DNA of 64,000 nucleotides from Acidimicrobiaceae bacterium (GCA_003138895.1 PLHJ01000006.1:62001-126000); one strand, 5' to 3'. Positions 17,150-26,004 are shown, numbered from the stretch's first letter. Made by a program: numbers and translations. The notes: generated by a model not told the origin, from the letters alone.

Positions 17150-18466
17150 ATGGAACAACCCAACGCCACGAGCGACGGCGAAACATCCCTAACGCCAAAG
17201 TTCTGGTTGGCTGTTGTTTTGACTGGGGTAGCCACCGGACTTTTTGGTGCGGCGCTGATGGCGTTCTTGTTTGAAATTCAACATCTCACGTTCGGCTATC
17301 ACGTTGGCGATTTTCAATCGGCTGTCGCGCGCGACTCGGATATGCGCCGCCTCGCAGCACTCATGGTCGCCGGTGTTGTTGGCGGCGTTGGTTGGTATTT
17401 GCTTGGACGTTTCTCAAAACGCTCGAGCCAAGATCTGGATGACGCCGTGTGGAATGGTTCGGGCGAATTACCCGTTGCCCGTAGCGCCATCAACGCAGTG
17501 CTCTCCGAAGTCGTGATCGGCATGGGTGCCTCAATTGGGCGCGAAGCCGCACCGCGACTTATGGGAGGTGTGTCGGGCAGTTTCTTGTCGGGTTGGCTTA
17601 ATCTCACACCGGCCCAACGTCGCTTACTCGTCGCGTGCGGCGGTGGCGCCGGGCTTGCCGCCGTCTATAACGTTCCTCTCGGCGGAGCATTGTTTACTGC
17701 CGAAGTTCTTTACGGGAGTCTGGCGTTACCGTCGGTCTTGCCGGCGTTGGTCTGTTCATTCGTCGCGACGAGTGTGGCGTGGATTTATTTGCCTAACTCC
17801 GCCACGTATATAAAAATTCCGACCTACCATTTTTCTACGTCGTTGATGATTTGGTCACTCATCATCGGACCAATCATTGGGTTGTTGGCAATTTTCTATG
17901 TTCGCCTCATTGGCTGGGTGTCACATAACCGAGCAAAGGGTAAGTGGTTACTCATCATGCCGTTCGCCGCGTTCGTTGTGCTGGGGCTTTTGAGTTTTAA
18001 ATATCCAGAACTTTTGGGTAACGGAAAAGACGCGGCCCACTTTGCGTTTTTGGGCGAAGGTGGATTGATGATGCTTTTTGCTCTATTCGCGCTGAAGCCA
18101 CTCGTCACAGCAATGTGTTTGGGAAGTGGCGCGAGCGGCGGACTTTTCACACCATTTCTCAGCACGGGTGCACTCGTCGGTGGATTTTTTGGTCTCGCCT
18201 GGACGCACGCGTGGCCCGGCACACCGGTCGGAGCGTTCGCGATGGTGGGAGCCGCCGCCATGATTGGAGCCTCCATGCAAGCACCGCTCGTTGGGCTCGC
18301 CCTAGTGCTCGAGCTCACGCACAGTGGCTTTGCTCTTATGGTGCCGATGATGGCAGCGACCGCCATAGCTACGGTGTTGGTCCGACTTGTTGACGGCTAT
18401 TCGATCTATTCCGCGCGACTTCCACGCCGTGAGATTCTGGCCGCGGATGGTTTGGCGAGTTCGTAG
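17150..18466 (+). CDS. ClC-family chloride channel/antiporter
   Basis: Integral membrane anion channel or Cl-/H+ exchanger, 438 residues from the ATG at 17150; a GTG at 17051 would add 33 polar residues unlike the family and is less likely. Conserved parts are GREAAPRLMGG (the GREGP-like selectivity loop), AVYNVPLGGALFTAE, and GSGASGGLFTPFLS, which contains the GxFxP signature. There are about ten or more membrane segments. No C-terminal CBS domains are present. It converges on the Fur-family gene 18 bp away. Confidence 0.92.
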   Translation: MEQPNATSDGETSLTPKFWLAVVLTGVATGLFGAALMAFLFEIQHLTFGYHVGDFQSAVARDSDMRRLAALMVAGVVGGVGWYLLGRFSKRSSQDLDDAVWNGSGELPVARSAINAVLSEVVIGMGASIGREAAPRLMGGVSGSFLSGWLNLTPAQRRLLVACGGGAGLAAVYNVPLGGALFTAEVLYGSLALPSVLPALVCSFVATSVAWIYLPNSATYIKIPTYHFSTSLMIWSLIIGPIIGLLAIFYVRLIGWVSHNRAKGKWLLIMPFAAFVVLGLLSFKYPELLGNGKDAAHFAFLGEGGLMMLFALFALKPLVTAMCLGSGASGGLFTPFLSTGALVGGFFGLAWTHAWPGTPVGAFAMVGAAAMIGASMQAPLVGLALVLELTHSGFALMVPMMAATAIATVLVRLVDGYSIYSARLPRREILAADGLASS

Positions 18467-18491
18467 GCGCTAAGGCCCGAGAATTTAGCGC
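18467..18491. terminator. weak hairpin between convergent ClC and Fur-family genes
   Basis: GCGCTAA (18467-18473) pairs with TTAGCGC (18485-18491) in the 18-bp gap and the first bases of the opposing gene. The stem is only 7 bp and lacks a proper T tract, so it is at best a weak bidirectional terminator. Confidence 0.3.
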
Positions 18492-18919
18492 TCGAAGCAG
18501 GCGGCGCAAAGACCGGATATGGCCAAGTGGTGTCGGTCGACCATGAAATGGAAATCGTTCCATACCGCCGTCGTAAATGATTCAAAGTAGGGTGACGGCA
18601 CTTCAATCGTCGTGCCGCAATTTGAGCAGATGAGGTGTCCGTGCACGGGACCAGCCAGGTGATAGACCGCGGCGGCGCGTCCTAAGTGCGCGTGAACAAC
18701 GATGCCTAATTGCTCGAGTTCTTCCAAGTTTCGATAGATAGTAGATGGACTTGTCTCGGGAGACGTTGATTGCACGTGGGCGGTGATGTCTTCGGCAGTC
18801 AAATGTTGATCACTCGAAAAAAGTACATCGATGAGCGTGCGTTTTGCTGGCGTTACTCTTCCGCCCGACGCACGAATTCGGTCGACGATGGATTCGACGG
18901 TGAGATCCCTTTGGGGCAT
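18485..18919 (-). CDS. Fur-family metal or peroxide-responsive regulator
   Basis: Ferric-uptake-type repressor of 144 residues. The N-terminal winged helix includes RVTPAKRTLIDVLF and SPSTIYRNLEELEQLGIV, the family's DNA-reading helix. The dimerisation domain has HGHLICSNCG, with a CxxC pair, and a second CxxC (CAAC) at the C-terminus; these four cysteines form the structural zinc site of many Fur/PerR/Zur proteins. Whether it senses Fe, Zn, Mn or peroxide cannot be decided. The peroxide repair gene msrA lies divergently upstream. Confidence 0.92.
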   Translation of the reverse strand: MPQRDLTVESIVDRIRASGGRVTPAKRTLIDVLFSSDQHLTAEDITAHVQSTSPETSPSTIYRNLEELEQLGIVVHAHLGRAAAVYHLAGPVHGHLICSNCGTTIEVPSPYFESFTTAVWNDFHFMVDRHHLAISGLCAACFER

Positions 18920-19053
18920 GTTGAAATCCTACGTGGCAGGTCGGGTTTCAACGTGCGCTCCACTATGACGAAACGCGATTTCAGCCTCGAATGGTGAACG
19001 AACAAGACGCTCTGCCCAGTCGATAGGAGCCAATTGCGGTCTGGCGTAAGCAC

Positions 19054-19610
19054 ATGACTCTCGGTACGTCGCTTAATCCTCCGAATCCCGAGTCGTCGCA
19101 AACTGCCTATTTTGCGCTGGGCTGCTTCTGGGGAGCCGAACGAACGTTCTTTCAATTACCCGGTGTTGTGGTTACGGCCGTTGGTTATCAGGGTGGTTAT
19201 ACGTCCAATCCGACGTACCACGAGGTGTGCACCGGTCAGACGGGCCACACCGAAACGGTCAGGGTTGTTTTTGACCCGAACGAAATTTCATACCTGGATC
19301 TTTTGGTCTGTTTTATCAGTCCCATGATCCAACGCAGGGCAATCGACAAGGTGGCGAAGTTGGCACGCAATATCGCAGTGCCATTTTTTTCGTGTATGAC
19401 GATCAAGCGAGCGAAGTCAAAGCCGTTATGGATATGTACGCCGCAAAACTTCGCACCGTTGGTTTTGACGACACCACCACGGATATTTCTCCGGCGGGAC
19501 CTTTCTATATGGCCGAGGATTACCACCAGCAATATTTGTTTGCGAACTCGAACGGTTACTGCGGTATTGGTGGCACGGGAGTGAGTTGTCCTGTAGGGCT
19601 TGCGAGTTAG
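19054..19610 (+). pseudogene. msrA: peptide-methionine (S)-S-oxide reductase MsrA, split by a -1 frameshift
   Basis: Repairs methionine-S-sulfoxide in proteins. The first frame (from ATG 19054) encodes [13 protein letters not shown] with catalytic C24, then [24 protein letters not shown]. After a TTTT run at 19311-19314 the homology moves to the -1 frame, which reads [20 protein letters not shown] and continues to 19610 with [15 protein letters not shown], the recycling-cysteine tail. Both halves keep all conserved residues, so only one T seems to be missing. Possible readings are a sequencing or assembly error, a very recent mutation, or slippage on U4. In the first frame the protein would end at 19584 with an unrelated tail. 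Confidence 0.85.
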
Positions 19611-20578
19611 TCGTTCGCTAATGCGGCGACGCGAGCAATATCTTCCATAGCTTCACGCATCATGCTGTTCACGATGTCGCCTGCAGGTACAAGAGACGTA
19701 ATCGCTCCGACTGCTTGACCGGCCGGGTAACCCTCACGCTCCGGGTCAACGCCCGCCACATGCTCGTCAGCTCCCAAGTGAAATGTTCCATCGCGAAATG
19801 ATTGAAGCAACTGACTCGGAAATGGTTGAAGCAGACTGGGTTCTTTTTCGTAACGTTCGGTCGTTTGGTTTTTCAGAACACGCATTGTCTTACCGGAAAA
19901 GGCCTTCGATATAACGGTTCCGTCTTCTTTGGTGGCGATGATGCCGTCTTTGAATCCGGGGATGCCTCGTGCTTCTGGCGTCGCGATAAAACGAGTGCCC
20001 ACCCAAATTCCGTCAGCGCCAAGAGCGAGCGCCGCCGCGAGTCCTCGTCCATCAAAGATTCCGCCCGCCGCTACAACGGGGATAGATGCACCCACCGCAT
20101 CGACGATCATTGGTACCAAGGGAAAGGTGGCAACTGTTCCGGTGTGACCGCCCGCTTCCGTGCCCTGCGCGACAACGAGATCGCAACCCGCATCGAGGGC
20201 ACGTTTCGCGTGTTCCACTTTTCCGCACATGGAGACCACGATGACGTTGTGGCTGTGGCAAAGATCGATGACGTTGCGTGGAACACCGAGTCCGGCTACG
20301 TAAGCACTCGCGCCACCTTCAATCAGAATCTCAACGTTTCGAACGAGGTCGTCTGGAAATGCTGTGAGGAGGTCGACTCCAAAGGGACGTGAAGTTAATT
20401 CCTTCGTCGATGATATTTCGTGAGAGAGCGTCTCCGAGGACATGGTTGACGCCCCTAGGCAGCCGTACCCTCCAGCATTCGAGACCGCCGCCACTAGCTG
20501 CGAATAGGAAACGCCGCCCATGCCCGCCAACATGATGGGATATTCAATCTTCAATAATTCCGTTAGACGCGTTTTCAT
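19607..20578 (-). CDS. nitronate monooxygenase (NMO/2-nitropropane dioxygenase family)
   Basis: FMN-dependent enzyme that oxidises alkyl nitronates; 323 residues in a TIM barrel. Conserved segments are the N-terminal [31 protein letters not shown] with the catalytic histidine, and the FMN phosphate site [12 protein letters not shown] with [11 protein letters not shown]. The family also includes enoyl-ACP reductase FabK-like enzymes, so the substrate should be held open. The 3' end overlaps the msrA frame by 4 nt. Confidence 0.9.
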   Translation of the reverse strand: MKTRLTELLKIEYPIMLAGMGGVSYSQLVAAVSNAGGYGCLGASTMSSETLSHEISSTKELTSRPFGVDLLTAFPDDLVRNVEILIEGGASAYVAGLGVPRNVIDLCHSHNVIVVSMCGKVEHAKRALDAGCDLVVAQGTEAGGHTGTVATFPLVPMIVDAVGASIPVVAAGGIFDGRGLAAALALGADGIWVGTRFIATPEARGIPGFKDGIIATKEDGTVISKAFSGKTMRVLKNQTTERYEKEPSLLQPFPSQLLQSFRDGTFHLGADEHVAGVDPEREGYPAGQAVGAITSLVPAGDIVNSMMREAMEDIARVAALAND

Positions 20579-20822
20579 TGAAATCCTCCCCGGCGATTAA
20601 CTTAGTCAGAACCGTGGTGTCATCATGAACGATGTCTCGCACCCACAATGTTTCGTCTGATGAACCTGTTTTTCGAGCAGTTGCGCATCGACGCAAACTG
20701 GACTTCGGGCACTAAGATTATTTCTCGTTTGAAGTGATTGACTCGGTCCTTCAATCGTGCGCTCGCAGGTGGAGTGCCTTTTTCGCCCTTTATATGGCGC
20801 GCTGGATAGGAAGGTTTCGAGG

Positions 20823-22379
20823 GTGGACGAATTAACGAACCCGGCATTACCAAAACGAGAGCTTTACGCCATTTTGGGCGCATTGATGCTCGGCATGTTT
20901 CTGGCCGCCCTTGATTCAACAATTGTTTCGACGGCGCTGCCAACGATCGTTGCTGAATTGCATGGTGCCAACCATCTGAGTTGGGTCGTTGTTTCCTATC
21001 TCTTGGCGTCGACAGTAACGACACCCATGTGGGGAAAATTGGGTGATTTGCACGGCCGGAAAATCTACTTTCAGGCCGCGATCGTAATTTTTCTGGTGGG
21101 CAGCGTCTTGTGCGGTCTTTCGACTTCAATGTTGGAGCTCATACTTTTTCGTGCGCTGCAAGGAATTGGTGGTGGCGGCCTCTTGGTGGGGGCGCAGTCA
21201 ATCATCGCGGACATCATTCCGCCTAGGGAGCGTGGTCGTTACGCCGGTTTTTTTGGCGCTACGTTCGGCGCCGCCACGGTGCTTGGGCCCTTAGCCGGGG
21301 GACTCATTGTTGAGTACTTCTCTTGGCGTTGGGTTTTTTACGTCAACATCCCCTTCGGTATTTTGGCCCTCGCCGTAACGACCGCAGCGTTGCCGGGCAC
21401 TGTTCGTCGAATGAAGCACACCATCGATTACGTCGGTTTCTTGACACTGACGGTCGCGGCCTCGGCGCTCATACTCTTTACAACCCTTGGTGGCAACAGT
21501 TTTGCTTGGGCGAGCAGTCCGAGCATTCTCCTGGTTGCTGGCGGCGTCGCTTTGACCGTCATCTTCGTGTTCATTGAGCGCAAGGCCAAAGAACCAATCA
21601 TTGCGCCGCACTTGTTTGCGAATCGAGTGTTTTCGTCAGCTTCCACGATTGGCTTTGTCGTAGGTTTTGCCATGTATGGCGCGATGACCTTTTTGCCATT
21701 GTTTTTGCAAGAAGTTCGTGGTGTCACACCAACAATGTCGGGCGTTCGTTTGCTGCCGATGATGGTCGGTCTTTTTGGCGCGTCGATTCTTACGGGGTAT
21801 CTGGTTTCTCGTGGCTCGAAGTACCGCATCTTTCCCATTTTGGGCACTGCCGTAATGACGGGAGGACTGTTGTTACTAGGAACAGTGGGTGTAACGACGT
21901 CCAGTTGGTACATGAGCTTTGACATGCTGGTTTTTGGTATTGGGCTCGGCCTCGTAATGCAGATTTTGGTGACGGCCGTGCAGAACGCGGTGGAGATGCA
22001 AGACATCGGTGCGGCTACCGCAGGAGCGAACTTCTTTCGATCCATCGGTGGTTCGTTTGGTACCGCCGTCTTTGGCGCCATCTACGTCCACGAATTTCCG
22101 TTGGCGTGGACGGCAGATCTTCACGCCGCTCACTTGAAGTACGTCGCACCACTCACGACCTCGTTGACGCCGGCGGAGTTGAAGAAGATTCCGCCCGCGT
22201 ACCTCAGCGTCATTTCGCATTCGATAGCGACGTCCGTGCAGACGTTGTTTCACTACGCCGTTCCCGTTGGTGCCCTGGCGCTGTTGTTGTCGCTGACTCT
22301 TCCGGAAATCAAACTTCGAACGAGCGTTGGACATAACGCTCGTGAAGATCTTGTATTAGGTGAAGACAGCCTTCTTTAA
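20823..22379 (+). CDS. MFS multidrug exporter, DHA2 (EmrB/QacA) family
   Basis: Proton-driven drug efflux protein with 14 predicted membrane helices, 518 residues. The start is placed at GTG 20823 behind AGGAAGG; an in-frame GTG at 20757 lacks a ribosome site. The first helix carries LDSTIVSTALPTIV, the hallmark of DHA2, and the loop between helices 2 and 3 has GKLGDLHGRK (motif A). The last 71 bp overlap the convergent phosphatase gene. Substrate range is unknown. Confidence 0.92.
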   Translation: MDELTNPALPKRELYAILGALMLGMFLAALDSTIVSTALPTIVAELHGANHLSWVVVSYLLASTVTTPMWGKLGDLHGRKIYFQAAIVIFLVGSVLCGLSTSMLELILFRALQGIGGGGLLVGAQSIIADIIPPRERGRYAGFFGATFGAATVLGPLAGGLIVEYFSWRWVFYVNIPFGILALAVTTAALPGTVRRMKHTIDYVGFLTLTVAASALILFTTLGGNSFAWASSPSILLVAGGVALTVIFVFIERKAKEPIIAPHLFANRVFSSASTIGFVVGFAMYGAMTFLPLFLQEVRGVTPTMSGVRLLPMMVGLFGASILTGYLVSRGSKYRIFPILGTAVMTGGLLLLGTVGVTTSSWYMSFDMLVFGIGLGLVMQILVTAVQNAVEMQDIGAATAGANFFRSIGGSFGTAVFGAIYVHEFPLAWTADLHAAHLKYVAPLTTSLTPAELKKIPPAYLSVISHSIATSVQTLFHYAVPVGALALLLSLTLPEIKLRTSVGHNAREDLVLGEDSLL

Positions 22380-22812
22380 TTTGGGCCAGGCATTGGTCGA
22401 ATTCTCGGTCGTCGCCGTAGTACGGGTCTGGTACGTCGAGTTCACGCTCTTCGCCGGTGAGGTTTCGAAGCAACTGCACTGATGTCGATGGGTTGGTGAG
22501 TCGCTTCAACACGTCGTGACGGTGTTCTTTTGTCATTACGACAACAATGTCTTGCTTGTCCAGATAGGCCCGATTGGCAAAAGCCGCCGTGCTGCCTGGT
22601 GTTGTATAGCCCGCACGGTCTAGCGCCGACCGAGCGCGCGAGTCCATTGGGCTTCCTACATGCCAGTTCGCGGTACCGGCACTGCTCGTGCGCACGTAAT
22701 TGGCCAAAATATCGTCGTTTTCTACAAGAGTTTTCGCAATGACCTCGCCCATTGGTGAACGACATATGTTCCCCGTACAGATGAACGAAAGAGCGGTAGC
22801 TGGCCGTGCCAT
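22309..22812 (-). CDS. low-molecular-weight protein-tyrosine phosphatase
   Basis: Cytoplasmic phosphatase of 167 residues for phosphotyrosine in proteins, or a related role such as exopolysaccharide control. The P-loop C-x5-R is seen in FICTGNICRSPMG, and the general acid aspartate in VPDPYYGDD. It is typical of the Wzb/PtpA group. Its last 23 codons are read across the 3' end of the DHA2 exporter gene on the other strand. Confidence 0.93.
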   Translation of the reverse strand: MARPATALSFICTGNICRSPMGEVIAKTLVENDDILANYVRTSSAGTANWHVGSPMDSRARSALDRAGYTTPGSTAAFANRAYLDKQDIVVVMTKEHRHDVLKRLTNPSTSVQLLRNLTGEERELDVPDPYYGDDREFDQCLAQIKEGCLHLIQDLHERYVQRSFEV

Positions 22813-22843
22813 GATGGGAATTCTTGCACGAAAGGATTACGCG

Positions 22844-23053
22844 ATGGCTCCCAAACTGACCCCACAACAACGCTGGACGGCAGCTTCGGTCGTCGCCTTT
22901 CTCGTGCTGTTGTGGTTTGCCTTGGCCAACTCGGCTTCAGTAACGATCCACTTTTGGTTCGCGAGCGAACGGGCACCGCTCATCATCGTTATTGTGGTTT
23001 CGGCTCTTTTGGGGATGCTGGGTCTCGAACTGGCGCGACGTTCTCGCAAGTAA
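22844..23053 (+). CDS. small LapA-domain membrane protein
   Basis: A 69-residue protein with two hydrophobic helices (about ASVVAFLVLLWFALANS and PLIIVIVVSALLGMLGLEL) separated by ASVTIHFWF, the pattern of LapA/DUF1049 domain proteins. The start is ATG at 22844 with GAAAGG upstream; the longer frame to 22700 runs antisense through the phosphatase gene. Function is not established. Confidence 0.75.
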   Translation: MAPKLTPQQRWTAASVVAFLVLLWFALANSASVTIHFWFASERAPLIIVIVVSALLGMLGLELARRSRK

Positions 23054-23054
23054 G

Positions 23055-23080
23055 GGTCCGTTCAGGACCGCTAATTTTTT
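23055..23080 (+). terminator. short hairpin with T tract after the LapA-domain gene
   Basis: GGTCC (23055-23059) pairs with GGACC (23065-23069) over a 5-nt loop and is followed by CGCTAATTTTTT. The stem is short but the T run is good, so this is a plausible weak terminator. Confidence 0.45.
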
Positions 23081-23163
23081 AAGAGTCCACGTGATTGAAT
23101 GTCGGTACGATTAGCAGAGATTGACTGTACGATGGAAAAAGCAGTTCAAGGAAAGGAGTACGC

Positions 23164-23553
23164 ATGCCCTTGTCTGATCACGAACAGCGAATTCTGGCGC
23201 AACTGGAAGAATCCTTGACCAAGCAAGACCCTCGTTTTGTCAAAAACGTTCGTGAAACCACCGTCTACACCCATAGTGGACGCCGGGTTCGTTGGGGCAT
23301 CGCCGGCTTCTTGGCTGGACTACTCGTACTTCTCTTCTGCTTCTCGACTTCCATCGTGCTGGGTCTGCTTGGTGTCGTCATGATGTTTATCTCGGCCGTC
23401 GTAATTGAGCGAAACGCTCGTCGTCTAGGACGAGCTTCGTGGCAGGACCTCACTCGCTCGCTGCACAGTGATGATGACCCACATCAGGGCATCGACAATC
23501 GGGCCAACGCCGTTCGCGCGTGGCTCCAGCGTTTGCGCCACAAGCCGGAATGA
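23164..23553 (+). CDS. DUF3040 family membrane protein
   Basis: A 129-residue protein restricted, as far as known, to actinobacteria. It begins with the family signature MPLSDHEQRILAQLEESL, followed by two closely spaced membrane helices (about residues 40-80) and a polar tail. GGAAAGGAG precedes the ATG. Its stop overlaps the ROK kinase start by 4 nt. The function of DUF3040 is unknown. Confidence 0.85.
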   Translation: MPLSDHEQRILAQLEESLTKQDPRFVKNVRETTVYTHSGRRVRWGIAGFLAGLLVLLFCFSTSIVLGLLGVVMMFISAVVIERNARRLGRASWQDLTRSLHSDDDPHQGIDNRANAVRAWLQRLRHKPE

Positions 23554-24422
23554 ACCGGCTCGGGGTAAAACCCGATGCGCCATGCCTTGCTGTTGATATT
23601 GGTGGGACCAAAATTGATGCGGCGATTGTTTCGACGACAGGCGACATCTCTTATCGCGAAAGAATAGAAACGAAGGCAGGCGATCGACCGCTCGTTGACC
23701 GCGTCATTGCATTGGTTCTAAGGGTTGCCGAGCACAAACCGTTTGCCACCGTTGGTATTGGCTGTGGTGGACCGATATTTGAAGACGGCCGTAGAATTTC
23801 ACCGCTCAATATATCTCAATGGCGGAATTTTGATCTGATTGGACCCATTTCGTCGGTGATCAAAAAGCCCGTGATGTTGGATGTCGATACAAAGGCGTTG
23901 GCCCTGGCCGAGGGCGTATTTGGGGGCGCCCGACATCTCAACAACTTCGTCTCGATGGTGGTCTCAACAGGAATTGGTGGGGGAGTAGTAGTTGATGGAC
24001 GACTCCTTAATGGCGAGCACGGCAATGCGGGCCACATTGGTCACGTCAATGTGGAACCAAACGGACGTCTTTGTGGTTGCGGGGCGCATGGCTGTCTCGA
24101 AGCCGAGGCTTCGGGTACGGCAATTGCCAGTATGACGGGCCAAGCGCCTGCACTCGCCGACAACGAAATCCGCCGAAGAACAGGTCAGATGGTGGGCCGT
24201 GCCGCGGGTTCCGTCGCTTCGCTGCTCGATGTCGAACATTTTTTCGTGGCGGGTTCCGTCGCTCTGGGTTTTGGGGACCTCTTTTTTACCGCTGCAAATG
24301 AAGAGGCGGGGTGTGTTGCTCAAATATCATTTGCTCGTGGCGTACGCATTCAACCTTCATCGCTCGTTGATCGGGGTCCCTTAGTGGGCGCCGCCTGCGT
24401 AGGGTGGCGTTCGCAGACGTGA
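23550..24422 (+). CDS. ROK-family sugar kinase (glucokinase-like)
   Basis: ATP-dependent kinase of glucose or a related sugar, 290 residues from the ATG at 23550 (ATGA overlap with the preceding gene). The phosphate-binding motif is AVDIGGTKIDAAIV. The ROK signature follows as STGIGGGVVVDGRLLNG, GHIGHVNV and the zinc-binding CGCGAHGCLE. There is no N-terminal DNA-binding domain, so it is an enzyme and not a NagC/XylR-type repressor. Sugar specificity is open. Confidence 0.92.
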   Translation: MNRLGVKPDAPCLAVDIGGTKIDAAIVSTTGDISYRERIETKAGDRPLVDRVIALVLRVAEHKPFATVGIGCGGPIFEDGRRISPLNISQWRNFDLIGPISSVIKKPVMLDVDTKALALAEGVFGGARHLNNFVSMVVSTGIGGGVVVDGRLLNGEHGNAGHIGHVNVEPNGRLCGCGAHGCLEAEASGTAIASMTGQAPALADNEIRRRTGQMVGRAAGSVASLLDVEHFFVAGSVALGFGDLFFTAANEEAGCVAQISFARGVRIQPSSLVDRGPLVGAACVGWRSQT

Positions 24423-24676
24423 TTAGAAAGCGTCGCGTTCATGGTCTTGGTGCCTACGTCCTTCGCCATCCGGCGGCTGCGGTGCCCCTCATCCGCGCCG
24501 GCTTCAAGCTTCGAAGACGACGTTGGTGGCATCACGTTCCGTTTCTTCCACTTCCAGACGACGACTACTGGGCGTTTCGTCAATCAACCGCGCTCGGTGC
24601 GCAAGGTGGCACCCTTACTCCTGAAGAAGCGGTGGCCGCCGCCGTATGGTCGGTCCGCCAGGGCGTGGGGCGGTAA
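24419..24676 (+). CDS. small basic protein, unrecognised, upstream of the HNH gene
   Basis: An 85-residue protein beginning at a GTG that overlaps the ROK stop by 4 nt (GTGA); a GTG at 24404 is an alternative. It is rich in arginine in its first half and has a tryptophan- and proline-rich centre, with HHVPFLPLPDDDYWAFR followed by STALG and a short acidic helix. No known domain can be named. The spacing of 10 bp to the HNH gene and coding on the same strand suggest one operon. I have the impression that similar small proteins occur beside HNH genes in other actinobacteria, but I cannot verify that here. Confidence 0.6.
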   Translation: MIRKRRVHGLGAYVLRHPAAAVPLIRAGFKLRRRRWWHHVPFLPLPDDDYWAFRQSTALGAQGGTLTPEEAVAAAVWSVRQGVGR

Positions 24677-24686
24677 GTTTTCTAGC

Positions 24687-25193
24687 GTGGGGCGGGTTCT
24701 CCTCCTCAATGCGACGTACGAGCCGCTGCAGTTAGTGAGCGAGCGCCGAGCAGTCGTCTTGGTACTGGCCGGTCGAGCCGAGCCAGTGGTTACCCCTGAG
24801 CATCCGAGCGTTTGTCGCTCCGCCACCATTGTGGTGCCGATTCCTTCGATCGTCCGGCTGCATTCCATGGTTCGTTTGCCAACGAAAATGCGAACACCAC
24901 CGTTGACGCGACGCTCAATTCTTCTGCGTGATGACTATCGGTGCGCATATTGTGAAGAACACGCCGACACAATTGATCACGTCGTTCCTCGAAGTCGCGG
25001 TGGCCGTCACGAATGGACCAATGTGGTGGCCTCGTGTCGGCGACACAATATGCTTAAGAGCGACCGCTTGCTCGACGAACTTGGTTGGCGTATTCGTATC
25101 CAACCGCGCGTGCCCGAAGGGCCGTGGTGGCGCTGGCGTCACGTGCTCGACCCCGACCCCCTTTGGGAGCCATATCTACCAAAGGCTTCGTGA
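24687..25193 (+). CDS. HNH endonuclease
   Basis: Metal-dependent nuclease-fold protein of 168 residues. The start is GTG at 24687, because the family normally begins close to RVLLLNATYEPLQLV; the longer open frame runs through the preceding gene. The HNH core is CAYCEEHADTIDHVVP, then GGRHEWTNVVASCRRHN, with two CxxC-type zinc ligands. This single-domain type is widespread in actinobacterial chromosomes, is not tied to restriction systems, and its cellular role is not clear. Its stop overlaps the next start by 4 nt. Confidence 0.88.
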   Translation: MGRVLLLNATYEPLQLVSERRAVVLVLAGRAEPVVTPEHPSVCRSATIVVPIPSIVRLHSMVRLPTKMRTPPLTRRSILLRDDYRCAYCEEHADTIDHVVPRSRGGRHEWTNVVASCRRHNMLKSDRLLDELGWRIRIQPRVPEGPWWRWRHVLDPDPLWEPYLPKAS

Positions 25194-25852
25194 TTAGTCG
25201 TTTTGGGGAGCTTTACGACTACGAAGAACTTCGTTCGTTAAAAGAACCCACCGCGATACTTGCGCACGTCGACAAACGCACCCTGGTGCTGGGTAGTTCT
25301 CAGCCGGACGAGATTTTTCGAGACGATGTTGAAGATAATTTTGTTGTCCGTCGTCGTCGCGGTGGTGGCGGGGTAGTGCTACTTCAGCCCGACGACGTCT
25401 GGATTGACTTTTGGATTCCCCGCGGTGATCCACGTTGGCAAAACGACGTGAACGCAATGGCCATCGCCGTGGGTTCGTGGTGGCGTGATGTTTTGAGCGC
25501 GACAATTGGTCGACGGTGCGCGATTATGACCTCTCTTGATCGAAGCAACGAAGATCTCCTCGTGGCGTGCTTCGCGGTTTTGGGGCCTGGAGAATTGACA
25601 CTCGATCAGCGAAAAGTCGTGGGGATCACGCAGTGGCGAGTTCGAGAGGGAGCGTTTGTTTCCACACTTTTGCCAGCGCGATCCACTGAGGTATTGGTTC
25701 TTGCCCTGCGAGCCGCCCCTGCTCACCTTGTTGATGCACTGGCACACCACAATATTTTTTCACTCGGTATTACTGATTCGTCAGTACTCCTCAGGGATTT
25801 GCTCGCGCTTTCTGGACCGTGGTCCGAGCGCTCCGTCATAATTTCTCGCTGA
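25190..25852 (+). CDS. lipoate-protein ligase A-like (BPL/LPL family) protein
   Basis: Protein of 220 residues from the GTG at 25190. It shows the hallmarks of the biotin/lipoate ligase fold: RRRGGGGVVLL, matching the lipoate-binding RRxSGGG loop, and a lysine motif RKVVGITQ, matching KxxGxxQ of LplA. Both are needed for attachment or transfer of lipoyl groups. The sequence between them, such as DVNAMAIAVGSWW, is divergent, so the substrate might be lipoate, octanoate or something else. It closes the small-protein, HNH and ligase-like operon and directly precedes the mraZ operator. Confidence 0.75.
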   Translation: MISRFGELYDYEELRSLKEPTAILAHVDKRTLVLGSSQPDEIFRDDVEDNFVVRRRRGGGGVVLLQPDDVWIDFWIPRGDPRWQNDVNAMAIAVGSWWRDVLSATIGRRCAIMTSLDRSNEDLLVACFAVLGPGELTLDQRKVVGITQWRVREGAFVSTLLPARSTEVLVLALRAAPAHLVDALAHHNIFSLGITDSSVLLRDLLALSGPWSERSVIISR

Positions 25853-25948
25853 GCACCCTTTCTAGAAACTCCGACGCTCTCATCTCTAGGGGCTCAGTAT
25901 CGCCCTCCCACGTCCAAAATCCCAATTTGTGACCTCTGCTGAGCCAAA

Positions 25949-26004
25949 AATGGCAAAAAGTGGAGAGAAGTGGTATAAAGTGGCTCGAAGTGGTTTGAAG
26001 TGGT
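25949..26004 (+). promoter_or_regulatory. MraZ operator: six phased TGG repeats
   Basis: The hexamer AAGTGG occurs five times at an exact 10-bp period (starting 25959, 25969, 25979, 25989 and 25999), preceded by a degenerate AAATGG at 25949. Arrays of such direct repeats in front of mraZ are the known binding sites of the ring-shaped MraZ repressor; the Mycoplasma form AAAGTGG is closest. Autoregulation of the division cluster is inferred from sequence and position. Confidence 0.9.
25971..25979 (+). promoter_or_regulatory. candidate extended -10 element of the mraZ promoter
   Basis: TGGTATAAA fits the extended -10 form TGnTATAAT and lies inside the MraZ repeat array, 53 bp before the GTG start. 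Bound MraZ would cover it. No good -35 is visible 17 bp upstream. Confidence 0.4.

Noticed and set aside
21428-22081. 217-codon minus-strand frame opposite the DHA2 exporter
   Set aside because: The antisense of hydrophobic codons; no plausible start signal or domain.
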